Source of the DNA: Pseudomonas viridiflava
GTDB taxonomy: Bacteria > Pseudomonadota > Gammaproteobacteria > Pseudomonadales > Pseudomonadaceae
Reading direction: 5' to 3'
Assembly: GCF_900580865.1 (NCBI RefSeq)
Contig: NZ_UTBZ01000060.1
Coordinates: 310,001 to 374,000 of the forward strand
Length of the DNA stretch: 64,000 nucleotides
Position 1 is the stretch's first letter; each line of letters begins with the position of its first letter. The notes under the pieces were generated by a model. The model worked only from the letters and a program-made list of their open reading frames with translations, ran no database searches and was not told the origin of the DNA. Below are positions 34,906 through 44,376 of this stretch, piece after piece. The position numbers were made by a program, and so were the translations under genes.

Positions 34906-35897
34906 AATACTCGATCTTTACCGTCATGCTTGGCTTTATACATATTGGTGTCTGCGCATTTAAGCACTGCTGACATATCCGATGTTGCCGAGAACTGCGC
35001 AATCCCGGCACTACAGGTGTATTGATGAGGGGGCAATACACTGTTACGGATGCCTGCCAATAAGCGCAAAGCGTATTCATGGGCAACGGCGTCATCGCCG
35101 CCCAACAACAAGACACCGAACTCCTCTCCGCCAATCCTCCCGACACTGTGGCTGCCTGGAGTAGATTTCAGGCAAGCGGCCATGGCGCATAAAATCTTAT
35201 CGCCAACATCGTGACCATACTGATCGTTTTTCTGTTTAAAGCTGTCAACATCCAACATTATGAAATAACCGCTATGACCTCCTGCCAATGCACTCTTGAA
35301 GGTCTCCATAAAGGCACGCCGGTTAAGTATCGAAGTCAGGAAATCCGTCTCTGCCAACATTCTGAACTCACTCTCCACCAATAGTACCGAGCGCATGTTT
35401 CTTAAATATGTAAAGCTCAGTGTAAAGCCGATAGACATCGAAGCAATGCAAAAAATGGCCAGATAAACCTCGAGTTCGCGATACAGACCGACGTCAAGAG
35501 TGGGCCACATCAATATCCAGACAAGCACTGCGGATAGCAAATAGTCTTGCGCCGAAACAAATAAAATGGCGCTGCTTAACACGATAATTACAGCCAGCGG
35601 AAGCGTGAAGACGCGCAACTCAACATTATGCGCAATGACATGCGCAAAGCCCAATGACAACAACAAAATATAGACGCCACCGAGTATTCTCCACACCCAA
35701 AAATCAGCGATAACCCGATGAATATGCCAAACCAATAACAAAGATAACGTAACGAGAGTGTTTGGCAGGTTCAGCATAGTCATGGGATCAATCAGCAAAA
35801 CGCCTATCCAGGCAACAAACCCCGCCATTTCAATTTTGGTAACCGCGGGTGATAACAACGTTCGCATTCTTGGTCTGATCTTGAAAATCGCCGGCAC
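34860..35897 (-). CDS. Membrane-bound diguanylate cyclase (GGDEF)
   Basis: 345 residues. About six membrane helices (25-180) lead to a GGDEF domain with TDFLTSILNRRAF, DVDSFKQKND and an intact active site GGEEF at 256-260, so c-di-GMP synthesis is expected. The inhibitory RxxD site that normally stands five residues before GGEEF is replaced by PGSH, so product inhibition at the I-site is unlikely. The start is GTG 35897 because AAGGAG lies seven bases before it; upstream TTG/ATG codons (35978, 35957) and ATG 35867 have no such site. The region is AT-richer than the flanks. Confidence 0.87.
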   Translation of the reverse strand: MPAIFKIRPRMRTLLSPAVTKIEMAGFVAWIGVLLIDPMTMLNLPNTLVTLSLLLVWHIHRVIADFWVWRILGGVYILLLSLGFAHVIAHNVELRVFTLPLAVIIVLSSAILFVSAQDYLLSAVLVWILMWPTLDVGLYRELEVYLAIFCIASMSIGFTLSFTYLRNMRSVLLVESEFRMLAETDFLTSILNRRAFMETFKSALAGGHSGYFIMLDVDSFKQKNDQYGHDVGDKILCAMAACLKSTPGSHSVGRIGGEEFGVLLLGGDDAVAHEYALRLLAGIRNSVLPPHQYTCSAGIAQFSATSDMSAVLKCADTNMYKAKHDGKDRVFQDGKRVNPPFPATT

Positions 35898-36077
35898 CCT
35901 AAAACTCCTTTTTCGAAACGACCTGGATGTAATTGCACTATCAAAGCGAGAGTTCATCCATGACGTAGATACTCTCAAACACAGAAGATCATTTTTTAAT
36001 CAGAAAAAGAACACATGCAACAATGGCGTCGCCTACGATTTATCAACTTGGAAGCACTACTGCGCGGCATAAAAGGT

Positions 36078-37346
36078 TTAATCCAGGTCGCTGGTGACCC
36101 TGCCAATTGCTTGCACGACCTGCTTGGCGCCCAGCTGGATAGCAGACATCGCCATGCCTGCCTGCTCGGACAATTCCAGCAAAACGTCGGCCTGGTCTCT
36201 GCTGCACTGGACGCGTGATGCGGCTTGACTCGCCAATTCACGATTCTGCCGTACCACGCCAGTGATCTCTTGCGTGGCCACACTGGTGCGGCCGGCAAGT
36301 TTGCGCACTTCATCGGCCACTACTGCGAAACCTCGCCCGTGTACGCCAGCGCGTGCCGCTTCGATAGCGGCGTTAAGCGCTAAAAGATTGGTCTGGGTGG
36401 CGATGGCACCAATGGTGTCAACGATTGAACCGATTAATTGCGACTGCGATTCAAGCGCAGTCATGCTGTCAGTTACTGAGGCCATCTGTTGTGCAATAGT
36501 TTGCGTACCGAGCACTGAATCGGCGACCAGATCCATACCCCTGTTAGCTTTCACATCGGTATCCAGCGACACGTCGTAAGCCATGGTAGCGGCTTGCCTG
36601 ACTACTTCGGCCTTCTCGACTTGCTCGGTTACTACGCTGGCAAATTTGGCAATTTTATAAACTCGCCCGAAAGCATCCTTGATGGGATTGTAAGTGGCCT
36701 CCAACCACACCACTTTTCCACTTTTATCAACCCGGCGAAAGCGCCCAGCGTTAAACACACCCTTGTTCAGACTCTGCCAGAATTCGGAGTAATGCGCCGA
36801 AGCCACATCCTCCGCCAAGCAGAAAATTCGGTGATGGCGGCCCTCTATCTCCTCAAGGCTATAACCCATGGCCTGGACGAAAGACTCGTTGGCATAAATG
36901 ACTTCGCCCGCAAGGTTGAACTGAATCATCGCCATCGAACGGTTCAGCGCGCTGAACATTTCGATGGCCTCCTGTTCATCCCGTGTCAGGGACGGGGCAA
37001 CCAGGCCATAGCCTTGGAAAGTACGGTTTGCTGCGGTGATCCAACCGATGGTGAGTGTCACAGCTCGGCCGTCGCAGGTGCGATACCGTTGCCGTTCGAT
37101 GGTGCACAGCTTCGGCGCGAAAGCATTGTTCGGCTGATCAGTAATGTCGTTCACGGCCATGTTCGATAGCCTTTCCAACGAATACCCAAGCGCCTCTGCA
37201 AACCGCTGGTTGGTCGAGACGATTCGCCCTGCTGTATCGACACGTATCGATAGAAAAACTGACTCGATACCGGCGAGCGTACTGAGCAACGCCGTCAGTT
37301 CCTCTTGACAGTCAAAAAGAGCTTTCTTGATTCGATGATTAAACAC
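36078..37346 (-). CDS. bdlA: BdlA-like PAS-PAS chemotaxis-type sensor protein
   Basis: 422 residues without membrane helices: PAS (about 30-125, [13 protein letters not shown]), second PAS with PAC (about 140-250, [14 protein letters not shown]), and a short MCP signalling domain with the conserved tip [19 protein letters not shown]. This is the layout of BdlA, which in P. aeruginosa drives biofilm dispersion and works with c-di-GMP enzymes. GTG 37346 is the likely start because GGAGG lies five bases before it. Aer-like energy sensing is the alternative. Confidence 0.83.
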   Translation of the reverse strand: MFNHRIKKALFDCQEELTALLSTLAGIESVFLSIRVDTAGRIVSTNQRFAEALGYSLERLSNMAVNDITDQPNNAFAPKLCTIERQRYRTCDGRAVTLTIGWITAANRTFQGYGLVAPSLTRDEQEAIEMFSALNRSMAMIQFNLAGEVIYANESFVQAMGYSLEEIEGRHHRIFCLAEDVASAHYSEFWQSLNKGVFNAGRFRRVDKSGKVVWLEATYNPIKDAFGRVYKIAKFASVVTEQVEKAEVVRQAATMAYDVSLDTDVKANRGMDLVADSVLGTQTIAQQMASVTDSMTALESQSQLIGSIVDTIGAIATQTNLLALNAAIEAARAGVHGRGFAVVADEVRKLAGRTSVATQEITGVVRQNRELASQAASRVQCSRDQADVLLELSEQAGMAMSAIQLGAKQVVQAIGRVTSDLD

Positions 37347-37449
37347 ACTGACCTCCGGGATGAGCAAGCGCAAAACAGGACAATGTTTTAAGAATCAAAA
37401 CGTTTTCGCGAAGGTTGCTTATTAATAATTAACTATCAAGAAAATGATC

Positions 37450-38334
37450 TTAAAAACTGCAAATGTCGACAGGCCTATTCTTAACCTCGTGCTCCGCAAT
37501 ACCTAGCTCCATACCGACCCGAGTAATTGCAAAATAGATTGACATTGCCCGCCTGATCAGATCGATAAACGCCGGACTCAATTCAACAAAACGCTTGTCG
37601 CACTTAAAGTAACCCTGTAACTGTCCTTCTTTGATCATGCGTTGCATATGCGTCTTGGATACTCCCAGACGCGACGAAATCTCAAGATATGATGAGACCT
37701 TGTAACCGGTTTCCAGAGAACCGTTTCGCAAGGCATCGGTATAAAGTGCAAGCATCGGCAAGTGACCGCCATCCCGATTGAGAATCCATTTTGCTTCAGG
37801 TAAAAGTTTATCGAGCAAGAAACCTGATTCAAGTATTCTGGCGAATCCACGAGCATAAACCCGTAGTAAATCCGCTGACCTTCCTAACTCTGGCAACCAG
37901 CTATCGGACAGAGAGATCATCTGCGACGGCAGTAAATACGACTTGAGCAGCAGCGTGGCAGCGCACAACGTTTTTTCCGTGGGTTGGAAACTACGCTGAC
38001 GTCCATCCTGAACGTGTAGCTGAGTATTCATATAGCCGCTGACGACCAAAAAAGAGAAATAAGAGTCCAGACTATTACGAGACATATAACCGCGCGTCTG
38101 GCAAAACGCTTTCACTGTGGACAACGGAACTTGTTCATCTCTGTAGTTAAAACTCAACAAAGAGAGAGCTACCATAAACCTGTCATACTTAAGAAGATTT
38201 TTATAGAAAAAAGGTTTTTCCCGATAGCTTTCCATTATCAAATCGAAATGTAGAAGAATAGCTTCATCTATATTCCCTCGCGTCATTTCAGAACTGGTCT
38301 CTTTTAAACACTCAAGCAGATCAGCTGTGTTCAT
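37450..38334 (-). CDS. Unrecognised cytoplasmic protein, possible winged-helix regulator
   Basis: 294 residues, soluble, no signal peptide. I recognise no family. Two stretches look like DNA-binding helices: TVKAFCQTRGYMSRNSLDSY near 75 and SYLEISSRLGVSKTHMQRMI near 217, the latter a good helix-turn-helix with a following segment LQGYFKCDKRFVELS that could be the wing. The gene is AT-rich compared with most of the window, suggesting recent acquisition. ATG 38334 is preceded by AGAGA; a TTG at 38340 is the alternative. It is upstream of bdlA on the same strand with a gap of 103 bases. Confidence 0.7.
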   Translation of the reverse strand: MNTADLLECLKETSSEMTRGNIDEAILLHFDLIMESYREKPFFYKNLLKYDRFMVALSLLSFNYRDEQVPLSTVKAFCQTRGYMSRNSLDSYFSFLVVSGYMNTQLHVQDGRQRSFQPTEKTLCAATLLLKSYLLPSQMISLSDSWLPELGRSADLLRVYARGFARILESGFLLDKLLPEAKWILNRDGGHLPMLALYTDALRNGSLETGYKVSSYLEISSRLGVSKTHMQRMIKEGQLQGYFKCDKRFVELSPAFIDLIRRAMSIYFAITRVGMELGIAEHEVKNRPVDICSF

Positions 38335-38577
38335 CGACAATCTCTATACAAAATCAAATAGTTACTACCCACAATGCACGTAGTATATGCGTATTCCAAC
38401 AGCTGGCTGAATCACCCCAAAAATGTTTTATGGCCTTACTTGGATCCAAACGCGGAAAACACGGCGCGCGCGTGATCGACTCCTTTGGGCCCATAGTGTT
38501 TAAAAACGCCTGCGCGTGCCCTTGCTATGATTTCTGAGGATCATTGCAGGGATCGCCCATCAACCTGCTCACCCGGT

Positions 38578-41500
38578 TCATTTATCCTGAAGAAGCTGCA
38601 AGGCGCGATCGAAGTCGAACAGCTCCACCTGCGCCGCGACGAGTGTCAGACGTTCTGCCAACGCTTGATCGAGTGGCCTGTTGCGCAGTGCCGCCAGCAC
38701 GTCCAAAGCTGCCGTATCACCTTCGTTCAAAAGAACAATGAGCCTGTTCAATTGCTCGCTGATTGCCGATTCGTCCAGCAGCTCATCATCCGTGGAGGCC
38801 GTTGTGTCCGCTTTAAGGTCGGCCAGAGCCGCCAGTGTCGGGCGCAAGCACTGCTCGACCTGCATCGCTAGCGCTTGCACTACCGTAGCCGGCTCGCCGT
38901 TCTGGCAGGCCTGTTCCAACAAAGCGCAACTCTGCGCCACGGCTTTAGCACCGAGGTTGCCTGCGGTGCCGCGCAAACTGTGCGCCAGCCGTACGGCGGT
39001 AGCAGCATCCGGATCGATCCGTGCGGACTGGAATTGCTCGGTAAAGTTTGTCTGAGTATCGCGAAACTTGCAGAGCAGACGTAAGTAGAGATCGCGCCGG
39101 CCCATGCAGGTGGCGAGACCCGCAGCCAGGTCAATACCCTCAAGATGATCTGGCAAGCCATCGGCGAAACCTGCGTTCAGCGGTATTTGAGCGGTTCTTG
39201 GTTTGATCCACTTTGCCATTGTCGCGAACATGGTTTCGACATTCAGTGGCTTGGAGATATGGTCGTTCATGCCGCATTCGAGCGCGCGCTCGCGGTCACC
39301 GTCCATGGCATTGGCGGTCATGGCGATCACCGGAAGCGTGCTGAAGCGCGGTTGCTGGCGAATGTGCCGGGTGGCCGTGTAGCCATCCATCACCGGCATC
39401 TGGCAATCCATCAGCACGCCATCGAAGTCGCCATCCTCGCCGAGGATATCCAAGGCCTCCTGGCCGTGCGTGGCGAGTCGCAAGCGTATTCCGACGCTCT
39501 CCAGCAGCTCGCTGGCCAGCTCCTGATTCAGCTCGTTATCTTCGACCAGAAGCAGCCGTGCGCCATTGAGACTGGCGACGGTACTGGCATTGTGTTGGGA
39601 GCGTTCGCCAGCCCGAGTATCGCTGTGCGTGTCTCTGCCCAGCACGACACCGATGGCTTCGAGCAACGAGGACGGCGTGACGGGTTTGGTCAGTACCACC
39701 GGCAGCTGGATGCCTTGGCGTTCGGCTTCTTCGCGGGCTTCTTCGCGACCAAAAGCCGTCACCATGATGACCGATGGCGTGCGCATCAGACTGGCGGAAT
39801 GCATTCTGCTCACGGTTTCCATGCCATCCATGCCGGGCATTCGCCAGTCCATCAAGACCAGATCGTAAGGCAGGACCCTGTGCTCGGCGTCGGCCAACAT
39901 GCGCAGCGCCAGACTACCGCTCTGCGCGACGTCCACTTCCAGGCCAAAGCTGCGTGCCATACCCGAGAGAATTTCACGAGCACTGGTGTTGTCATCCACG
40001 ACAAGCACGCGCATGCCCAACAGCTCGCCAGCCTTGAACATGCGACGCGGCAGAACATTTTGCTGTACGCCGAGTTGTACCTGGAAATGGAACGTGGAGC
40101 CGACTCCCGGCTCGCTCTCGACCCAGATTCGGCCGGCCATCAGCTCCACCAGTTTCTTGGAAATAGATAATCCCAAACCGGTGCCGCCATATTTGCGGGT
40201 GATCGAAGTGTCCGCCTGACTGAATGACTGAAACAGGCGTGAACACTGCTCGACGGTCATGCCGATGCCGGTGTCGCGCACCCAGAAATGCAGCTCCACG
40301 CTGTCCGTGTGCGCACCCACTTCTTCCAGACCGACCACGATCTCGCCGTGCTCGGTGAACTTGGCCGCGTTGTTGCCGAGGTTGATCAGCACCTGCCCCA
40401 GCCGCAATGGATCGCCCAGCAGTGCCGTGGGCAAGTCGGGCGGGATCTGGAACAACAACTCGAGGCCCTTGTCCTCGGTCTTCAGGCCAATCATCGCAGC
40501 GAAGCTGTCGAGTACGTCTTCGAGGCGGAACGGCACCTGTTCGAGGTTCATCCTGCCGGCCTCGATCTTGGAGAAGTCGAGGATGTCGTTGATGATCCCC
40601 AGCAGGTTCTCCGCCGAGCGGTGGACCTTTTCAATGTAGTTGCGCTGGCGTTTGTCCAGTTCGGTGCGCAGCGCCAAGTGGCTCATGCCGATGATGGCGT
40701 TCATCGGCGTACGGATTTCATGGCTCATGTTGGCGAGAAACTCGCTCTTGGCGTGCGTGGCTTCTTCGGCCGCAGCCCTTGCCTCTGCCAGTGCGGTGAC
40801 GTCGATGTTGATGCCGGTTGCGCGCAATGGCCTACCGTCAGGCGTGCGTGAGAAGCGGTTCAGCGACCGGAGCGTGCGTACCAGTCCATCGTTTTTACGT
40901 ACGATCCGGAAGTCGAACTCGACGCGGTCGTTGCCACTCTCGATCGCGCTCTCGAATGTGCTGCTGACACGAGCCACGTCCTCGGGATGCATCAACGCTT
41001 TCCAGTGCGCCAACGTGCCGCCGAATCCGCCAGCCTCAAGTCCGAACAGGGTTTCGAGCTGGGGAGTCCAGTAATTTGTGCCGCTGACCAGATCGACGTC
41101 GAACAGCCCGATGTCACCGGCCTCCTGTGCCAGGTTCAGGCGATCGCTGGCGGTTCGCAGCCGGGCTTCCATCGCGCGGCGATCACTCACGTCACGCACC
41201 GAGGCACATACACAGACGCCACGACCCTCGAGGCGGGGCAAATGGGAAAGGCCGATTTCCACGGAGAACAGACTGCCGTCTTTGCGTACGCCGCTCAGAT
41301 CGTCGAGATCGCCGCCCATCTGCCGGGTTCCGCCGCTGGCAATGAAGCCGTCGCGTAACTTGACATGGCGCTCGCGGGCGGCCTGCGGGACCAGACGCTC
41401 GATGCTGGCGCCAATCAGCTCGCCGGGGGCGTAGCCAAACAAGGTGTCCATTTGCGGGTTGGTCATCAGGATGCGGCCGTCGGCCCCCAGCACCAGCATG

Positions 41501-42957
41501 CCGTCCGGTGCTGCCTCGATGATGCCGCGATACCAGGCCTCGGTGGCGCGCAGTGCTGCCTGCTGGGCCTCCAGCTCTCTGGCCTGGTGTTCCAGTTGCA
41601 AGGTTTGCGCGCCCATCTCGTCAGCCTGGCGTCGAGTTTCCTGCAACAGCGCCTGGGCTGCCTCGCTGCGTTCCATAATGGCCATCGCACCGGCCAGCCT
41701 GGGCAAGACCTCTTGCAAGAGCAACACCTCGTTCTCCTCAAGCGAGCGAAAGCCTGCCATTTCCACAACCCCGAGCAGGCGCTCGCCACGCAGCACCGGC
41801 TGCACCAGCAGATGGCTGGCGGCAACTGCGCCCAACTGCGCGCGCACATGCCAGAACGATTCGGGCAAATCCTCAAGCTGACGGGGTTGGCGATCCAGTG
41901 CGCACTGACCAAGCAAACCCTCACCGAGTTCAAGCTCGGCGGGCAACGGGTGCTCACTGTCCACCGCGTAACCGCCGACCAGTCTCAGGCGTGATGCGCC
42001 TTCATAGAGCACGTAAAGCGCCCCTTGGCACATGCCCAAACGGGGCGCGATGCGGCTGAAAAAAGCCTGGGCCAAATGTTGCGGCGTCTCGGCCTGTTGC
42101 AGATCGACTTGCAGGAGCGAGGCGTGAGCTTTCACCCAACGCTGGCGTTCAAGTTGACAAGCCTCCACCTGCAACGTCGCAATGGCCCGCGCCAGGTCGC
42201 CGGTTTCATTGCGCAGGTCGGTGTGCGGGATCTGGCCGTCCAGCTTGCCCGACGCCAATTCGTCCACGGCCACGCGTACGCGGTTCAGCGGCACGCGAAT
42301 GGAATAACTGACCAGCCAGGTCAACAGCAAGGTTAGCGTCGAACCACCCAACAGCAAGATGTACGTGATCGCAGTACTACGCTCTGCGTATTCAGCCAGG
42401 TTCTTCGCTGTATCGTGGATGTCGGTTTCCTTGTTTTTCTCGATCTGGTTGAGCAGCCCGTCGCCGCCCTGTTCCAGCGCAAGAAAATCCTTGCTGTTGA
42501 GCAACATCAAAGCTTGACCCAAGGAACCCTTGCCGGCGAACTCCAACGCTTCATCGCCATCTTTTTGCAGACGCCGTAATACCCGTTCGAACTCCAGCAG
42601 GCTGCTGATGCTGCTCTGTCGGCGCAGTGTTGGACGAACCTGCTCCAGCGCTTCATGGAGTCGCGTTTGGGCGACATTCATCTGGGCTCTGGCGCTGATG
42701 CGGATGTCCGCGTTGTTGGTAGCAATTGCACGTTGCATGGCGAGCAACAGATGCGGCAACTGCACCCGAACCTCCTGCACATGCTGGATGCCCACCAGAT
42801 CCTGTTGGTACAACTGCTGCATTTCATTTCTGAGCGAATACTGGGTGCGCAGGCTTTGCGCGCCCAGTATCAGGATCAATATCAGCAACGCAGCGAAGCC
42901 GATGATCAATTTATTGCGCAGAGACAGGCGCTCGAGCATCTCGAACAGTCTGTTCAT
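38578..42957 (-). CDS. Large hybrid histidine kinase (HAMP-GAF-PAS-PAS-HK-REC-REC-HPt)
   Basis: 1459 residues. Two membrane helices (about 17-37 and 193-215) flank a helical periplasmic sensor. Then come HAMP (about 215-265), GAF (about 275-430), a coiled coil, two PAS domains (about 475-600 and 610-730), HisKA with His746 in [16 protein letters not shown], and an HATPase with [10 protein letters not shown] and [15 protein letters not shown]. Receiver 1 has Asp1037 ([11 protein letters not shown]), receiver 2 Asp1184 ([11 protein letters not shown]), and the HPt His1326 ([11 protein letters not shown]). All phosphorelay residues are present. It ends a pair with the HD-GYP regulator 43 bases upstream, its likely output partner. 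Confidence 0.92.
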   Translation of the reverse strand: MNRLFEMLERLSLRNKLIIGFAALLILILILGAQSLRTQYSLRNEMQQLYQQDLVGIQHVQEVRVQLPHLLLAMQRAIATNNADIRISARAQMNVAQTRLHEALEQVRPTLRRQSSISSLLEFERVLRRLQKDGDEALEFAGKGSLGQALMLLNSKDFLALEQGGDGLLNQIEKNKETDIHDTAKNLAEYAERSTAITYILLLGGSTLTLLLTWLVSYSIRVPLNRVRVAVDELASGKLDGQIPHTDLRNETGDLARAIATLQVEACQLERQRWVKAHASLLQVDLQQAETPQHLAQAFFSRIAPRLGMCQGALYVLYEGASRLRLVGGYAVDSEHPLPAELELGEGLLGQCALDRQPRQLEDLPESFWHVRAQLGAVAASHLLVQPVLRGERLLGVVEMAGFRSLEENEVLLLQEVLPRLAGAMAIMERSEAAQALLQETRRQADEMGAQTLQLEHQARELEAQQAALRATEAWYRGIIEAAPDGMLVLGADGRILMTNPQMDTLFGYAPGELIGASIERLVPQAARERHVKLRDGFIASGGTRQMGGDLDDLSGVRKDGSLFSVEIGLSHLPRLEGRGVCVCASVRDVSDRRAMEARLRTASDRLNLAQEAGDIGLFDVDLVSGTNYWTPQLETLFGLEAGGFGGTLAHWKALMHPEDVARVSSTFESAIESGNDRVEFDFRIVRKNDGLVRTLRSLNRFSRTPDGRPLRATGINIDVTALAEARAAAEEATHAKSEFLANMSHEIRTPMNAIIGMSHLALRTELDKRQRNYIEKVHRSAENLLGIINDILDFSKIEAGRMNLEQVPFRLEDVLDSFAAMIGLKTEDKGLELLFQIPPDLPTALLGDPLRLGQVLINLGNNAAKFTEHGEIVVGLEEVGAHTDSVELHFWVRDTGIGMTVEQCSRLFQSFSQADTSITRKYGGTGLGLSISKKLVELMAGRIWVESEPGVGSTFHFQVQLGVQQNVLPRRMFKAGELLGMRVLVVDDNTSAREILSGMARSFGLEVDVAQSGSLALRMLADAEHRVLPYDLVLMDWRMPGMDGMETVSRMHSASLMRTPSVIMVTAFGREEAREEAERQGIQLPVVLTKPVTPSSLLEAIGVVLGRDTHSDTRAGERSQHNASTVASLNGARLLLVEDNELNQELASELLESVGIRLRLATHGQEALDILGEDGDFDGVLMDCQMPVMDGYTATRHIRQQPRFSTLPVIAMTANAMDGDRERALECGMNDHISKPLNVETMFATMAKWIKPRTAQIPLNAGFADGLPDHLEGIDLAAGLATCMGRRDLYLRLLCKFRDTQTNFTEQFQSARIDPDAATAVRLAHSLRGTAGNLGAKAVAQSCALLEQACQNGEPATVVQALAMQVEQCLRPTLAALADLKADTTASTDDELLDESAISEQLNRLIVLLNEGDTAALDVLAALRNRPLDQALAERLTLVAAQVELFDFDRALQLLQDK

Positions 42958-43000
42958 AAACGGCCTCTTTCAACTGGATGTGCAAACGGATGCGCGGGGC

Positions 43001-44158
43001 TCAGGGACGGTCGGCAATCTGCTCAAGCAGAGCTAACTGCCTGGCTATGTCCTGGTCGCTGTCGGCGAAGCGCTCGGCAATTTCGCGGAACTGCTCGGCA
43101 TTGGCGAGAAACGCGTCACAGATGTCCGGATCAAAATGCGAGCCCCGGCCTTCGCGGATGATTTTCACCGCCTGCTCGTGGGGCATGCCGGGCTTGTACA
43201 CGCGACGACTGATCAGCGCATCGTAGACATCCGCCACGGCCATCAATCGGGCGCTGATCGGGATGTCATCGGTGGCCACGCCTTGCGGATAGCCACTGCC
43301 ATCCCATTTTTCTTGATGGCCGTAGGCAATTTCCTTGGCCAAATGAAGGAAGTCGACGTTTATGCCTAATTGATCCTCGGCGTGCTGGATGGCGTCGCGC
43401 CCCAATGTGGTGTGGGTCTTCATGATTTCGAACTCTTCGGCGGTGAGTCGTCCCGGTTTCAGGAGGATGCGATCAGGAATGCCAATCTTGCCGATATCGT
43501 GCAGCGGTGCCGATTTGAAGAGCAGCTTGATGGTGTCCTCGTCGAGGAAGTCCCGGAAGCGCGGATGATTGCGCAACAGTTCAGCCAGGCGTTTGATGTA
43601 GTGCTGGGTGCGGCGAATGTGGTTGCCGGTTTCGTTGTCACGGGTTTCGGCCAGCGAAGCCATGGCGTGGATCGTGACATCCTGGATGGCGATCACCTCG
43701 CGGGTACGCCGTTGCACTTCCTGCTCCAGAAAATCGTTCTGATTGCGCAGAAAATCGGCAACGGCCTTGAGCTTGATCTGAGTCTCGACCCTGGCCATAA
43801 GCACCGGAGGGATGATCGGCTTGGTGATGTAATCCGCAGCACCGAGGCTCAAGCCGCGAATCTCGTCCTCCGTGGCCGTCATGGCGGTGAGGAAAATGAT
43901 CGGTATATGGCGAATGCGAGCGTCAAGCTTGAGCTGCTCGGCAACGTCATAACCGGACAGGCCCGGCATCATGATGTCCAGCAGAATCAGATCGGGAAGC
44001 GGGTCAGCCTGTAGAAGGCGCAGAGCCTTTTCGCCGCTGTTGGCGGCTTTGACCCGATATTTGTCCTTGAGCAACTCGGCGATCAGCATCAGGTTATCGG
44101 GGGTATCGTCGACTACCAGAACGGTAGCTGATGGGTAAACGCCGTGAGTGCTATCCAT
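43001..44158 (-). CDS. Response regulator with HD-GYP phosphodiesterase domain
   Basis: 385 residues. Receiver domain with phospho-acceptor Asp61 (LILLDIMMPG) and an HD-GYP domain with His220/Asp221 (PLHDIGKIGIP) and GYP at 289-291 in KWDGSGYP, so the metal ligands expected for c-di-GMP hydrolysis are present. ATG 44158 is preferred because a GGGAG lies upstream and the receiver starts soon after; the frame is open to 44287. It stands directly before the hybrid kinase, suggesting that phosphorylation controls c-di-GMP breakdown. Confidence 0.9.
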   Translation of the reverse strand: MDSTHGVYPSATVLVVDDTPDNLMLIAELLKDKYRVKAANSGEKALRLLQADPLPDLILLDIMMPGLSGYDVAEQLKLDARIRHIPIIFLTAMTATEDEIRGLSLGAADYITKPIIPPVLMARVETQIKLKAVADFLRNQNDFLEQEVQRRTREVIAIQDVTIHAMASLAETRDNETGNHIRRTQHYIKRLAELLRNHPRFRDFLDEDTIKLLFKSAPLHDIGKIGIPDRILLKPGRLTAEEFEIMKTHTTLGRDAIQHAEDQLGINVDFLHLAKEIAYGHQEKWDGSGYPQGVATDDIPISARLMAVADVYDALISRRVYKPGMPHEQAVKIIREGRGSHFDPDICDAFLANAEQFREIAERFADSDQDIARQLALLEQIADRP

Positions 44159-44376
44159 GGTTGTTGGCTCCCTTGCCAGACAATTAAGGAGTCGGCGTGC
44201 TTGCACCAATCTCTTGCTGGCAAGCGTAGCTAGAAAAGCTGCAATCGCTAGGTGGAGGTCTGCAGGTTGGTTCGAAGAGGCACTCAATCGAATGCCTGCT
44301 ACTGGCCGAAGAGCGACGGTCTAGCATCGACCGTCACTATTGGTGGTCAGACTGCCGTCTGCTCCGCCATTACTTG

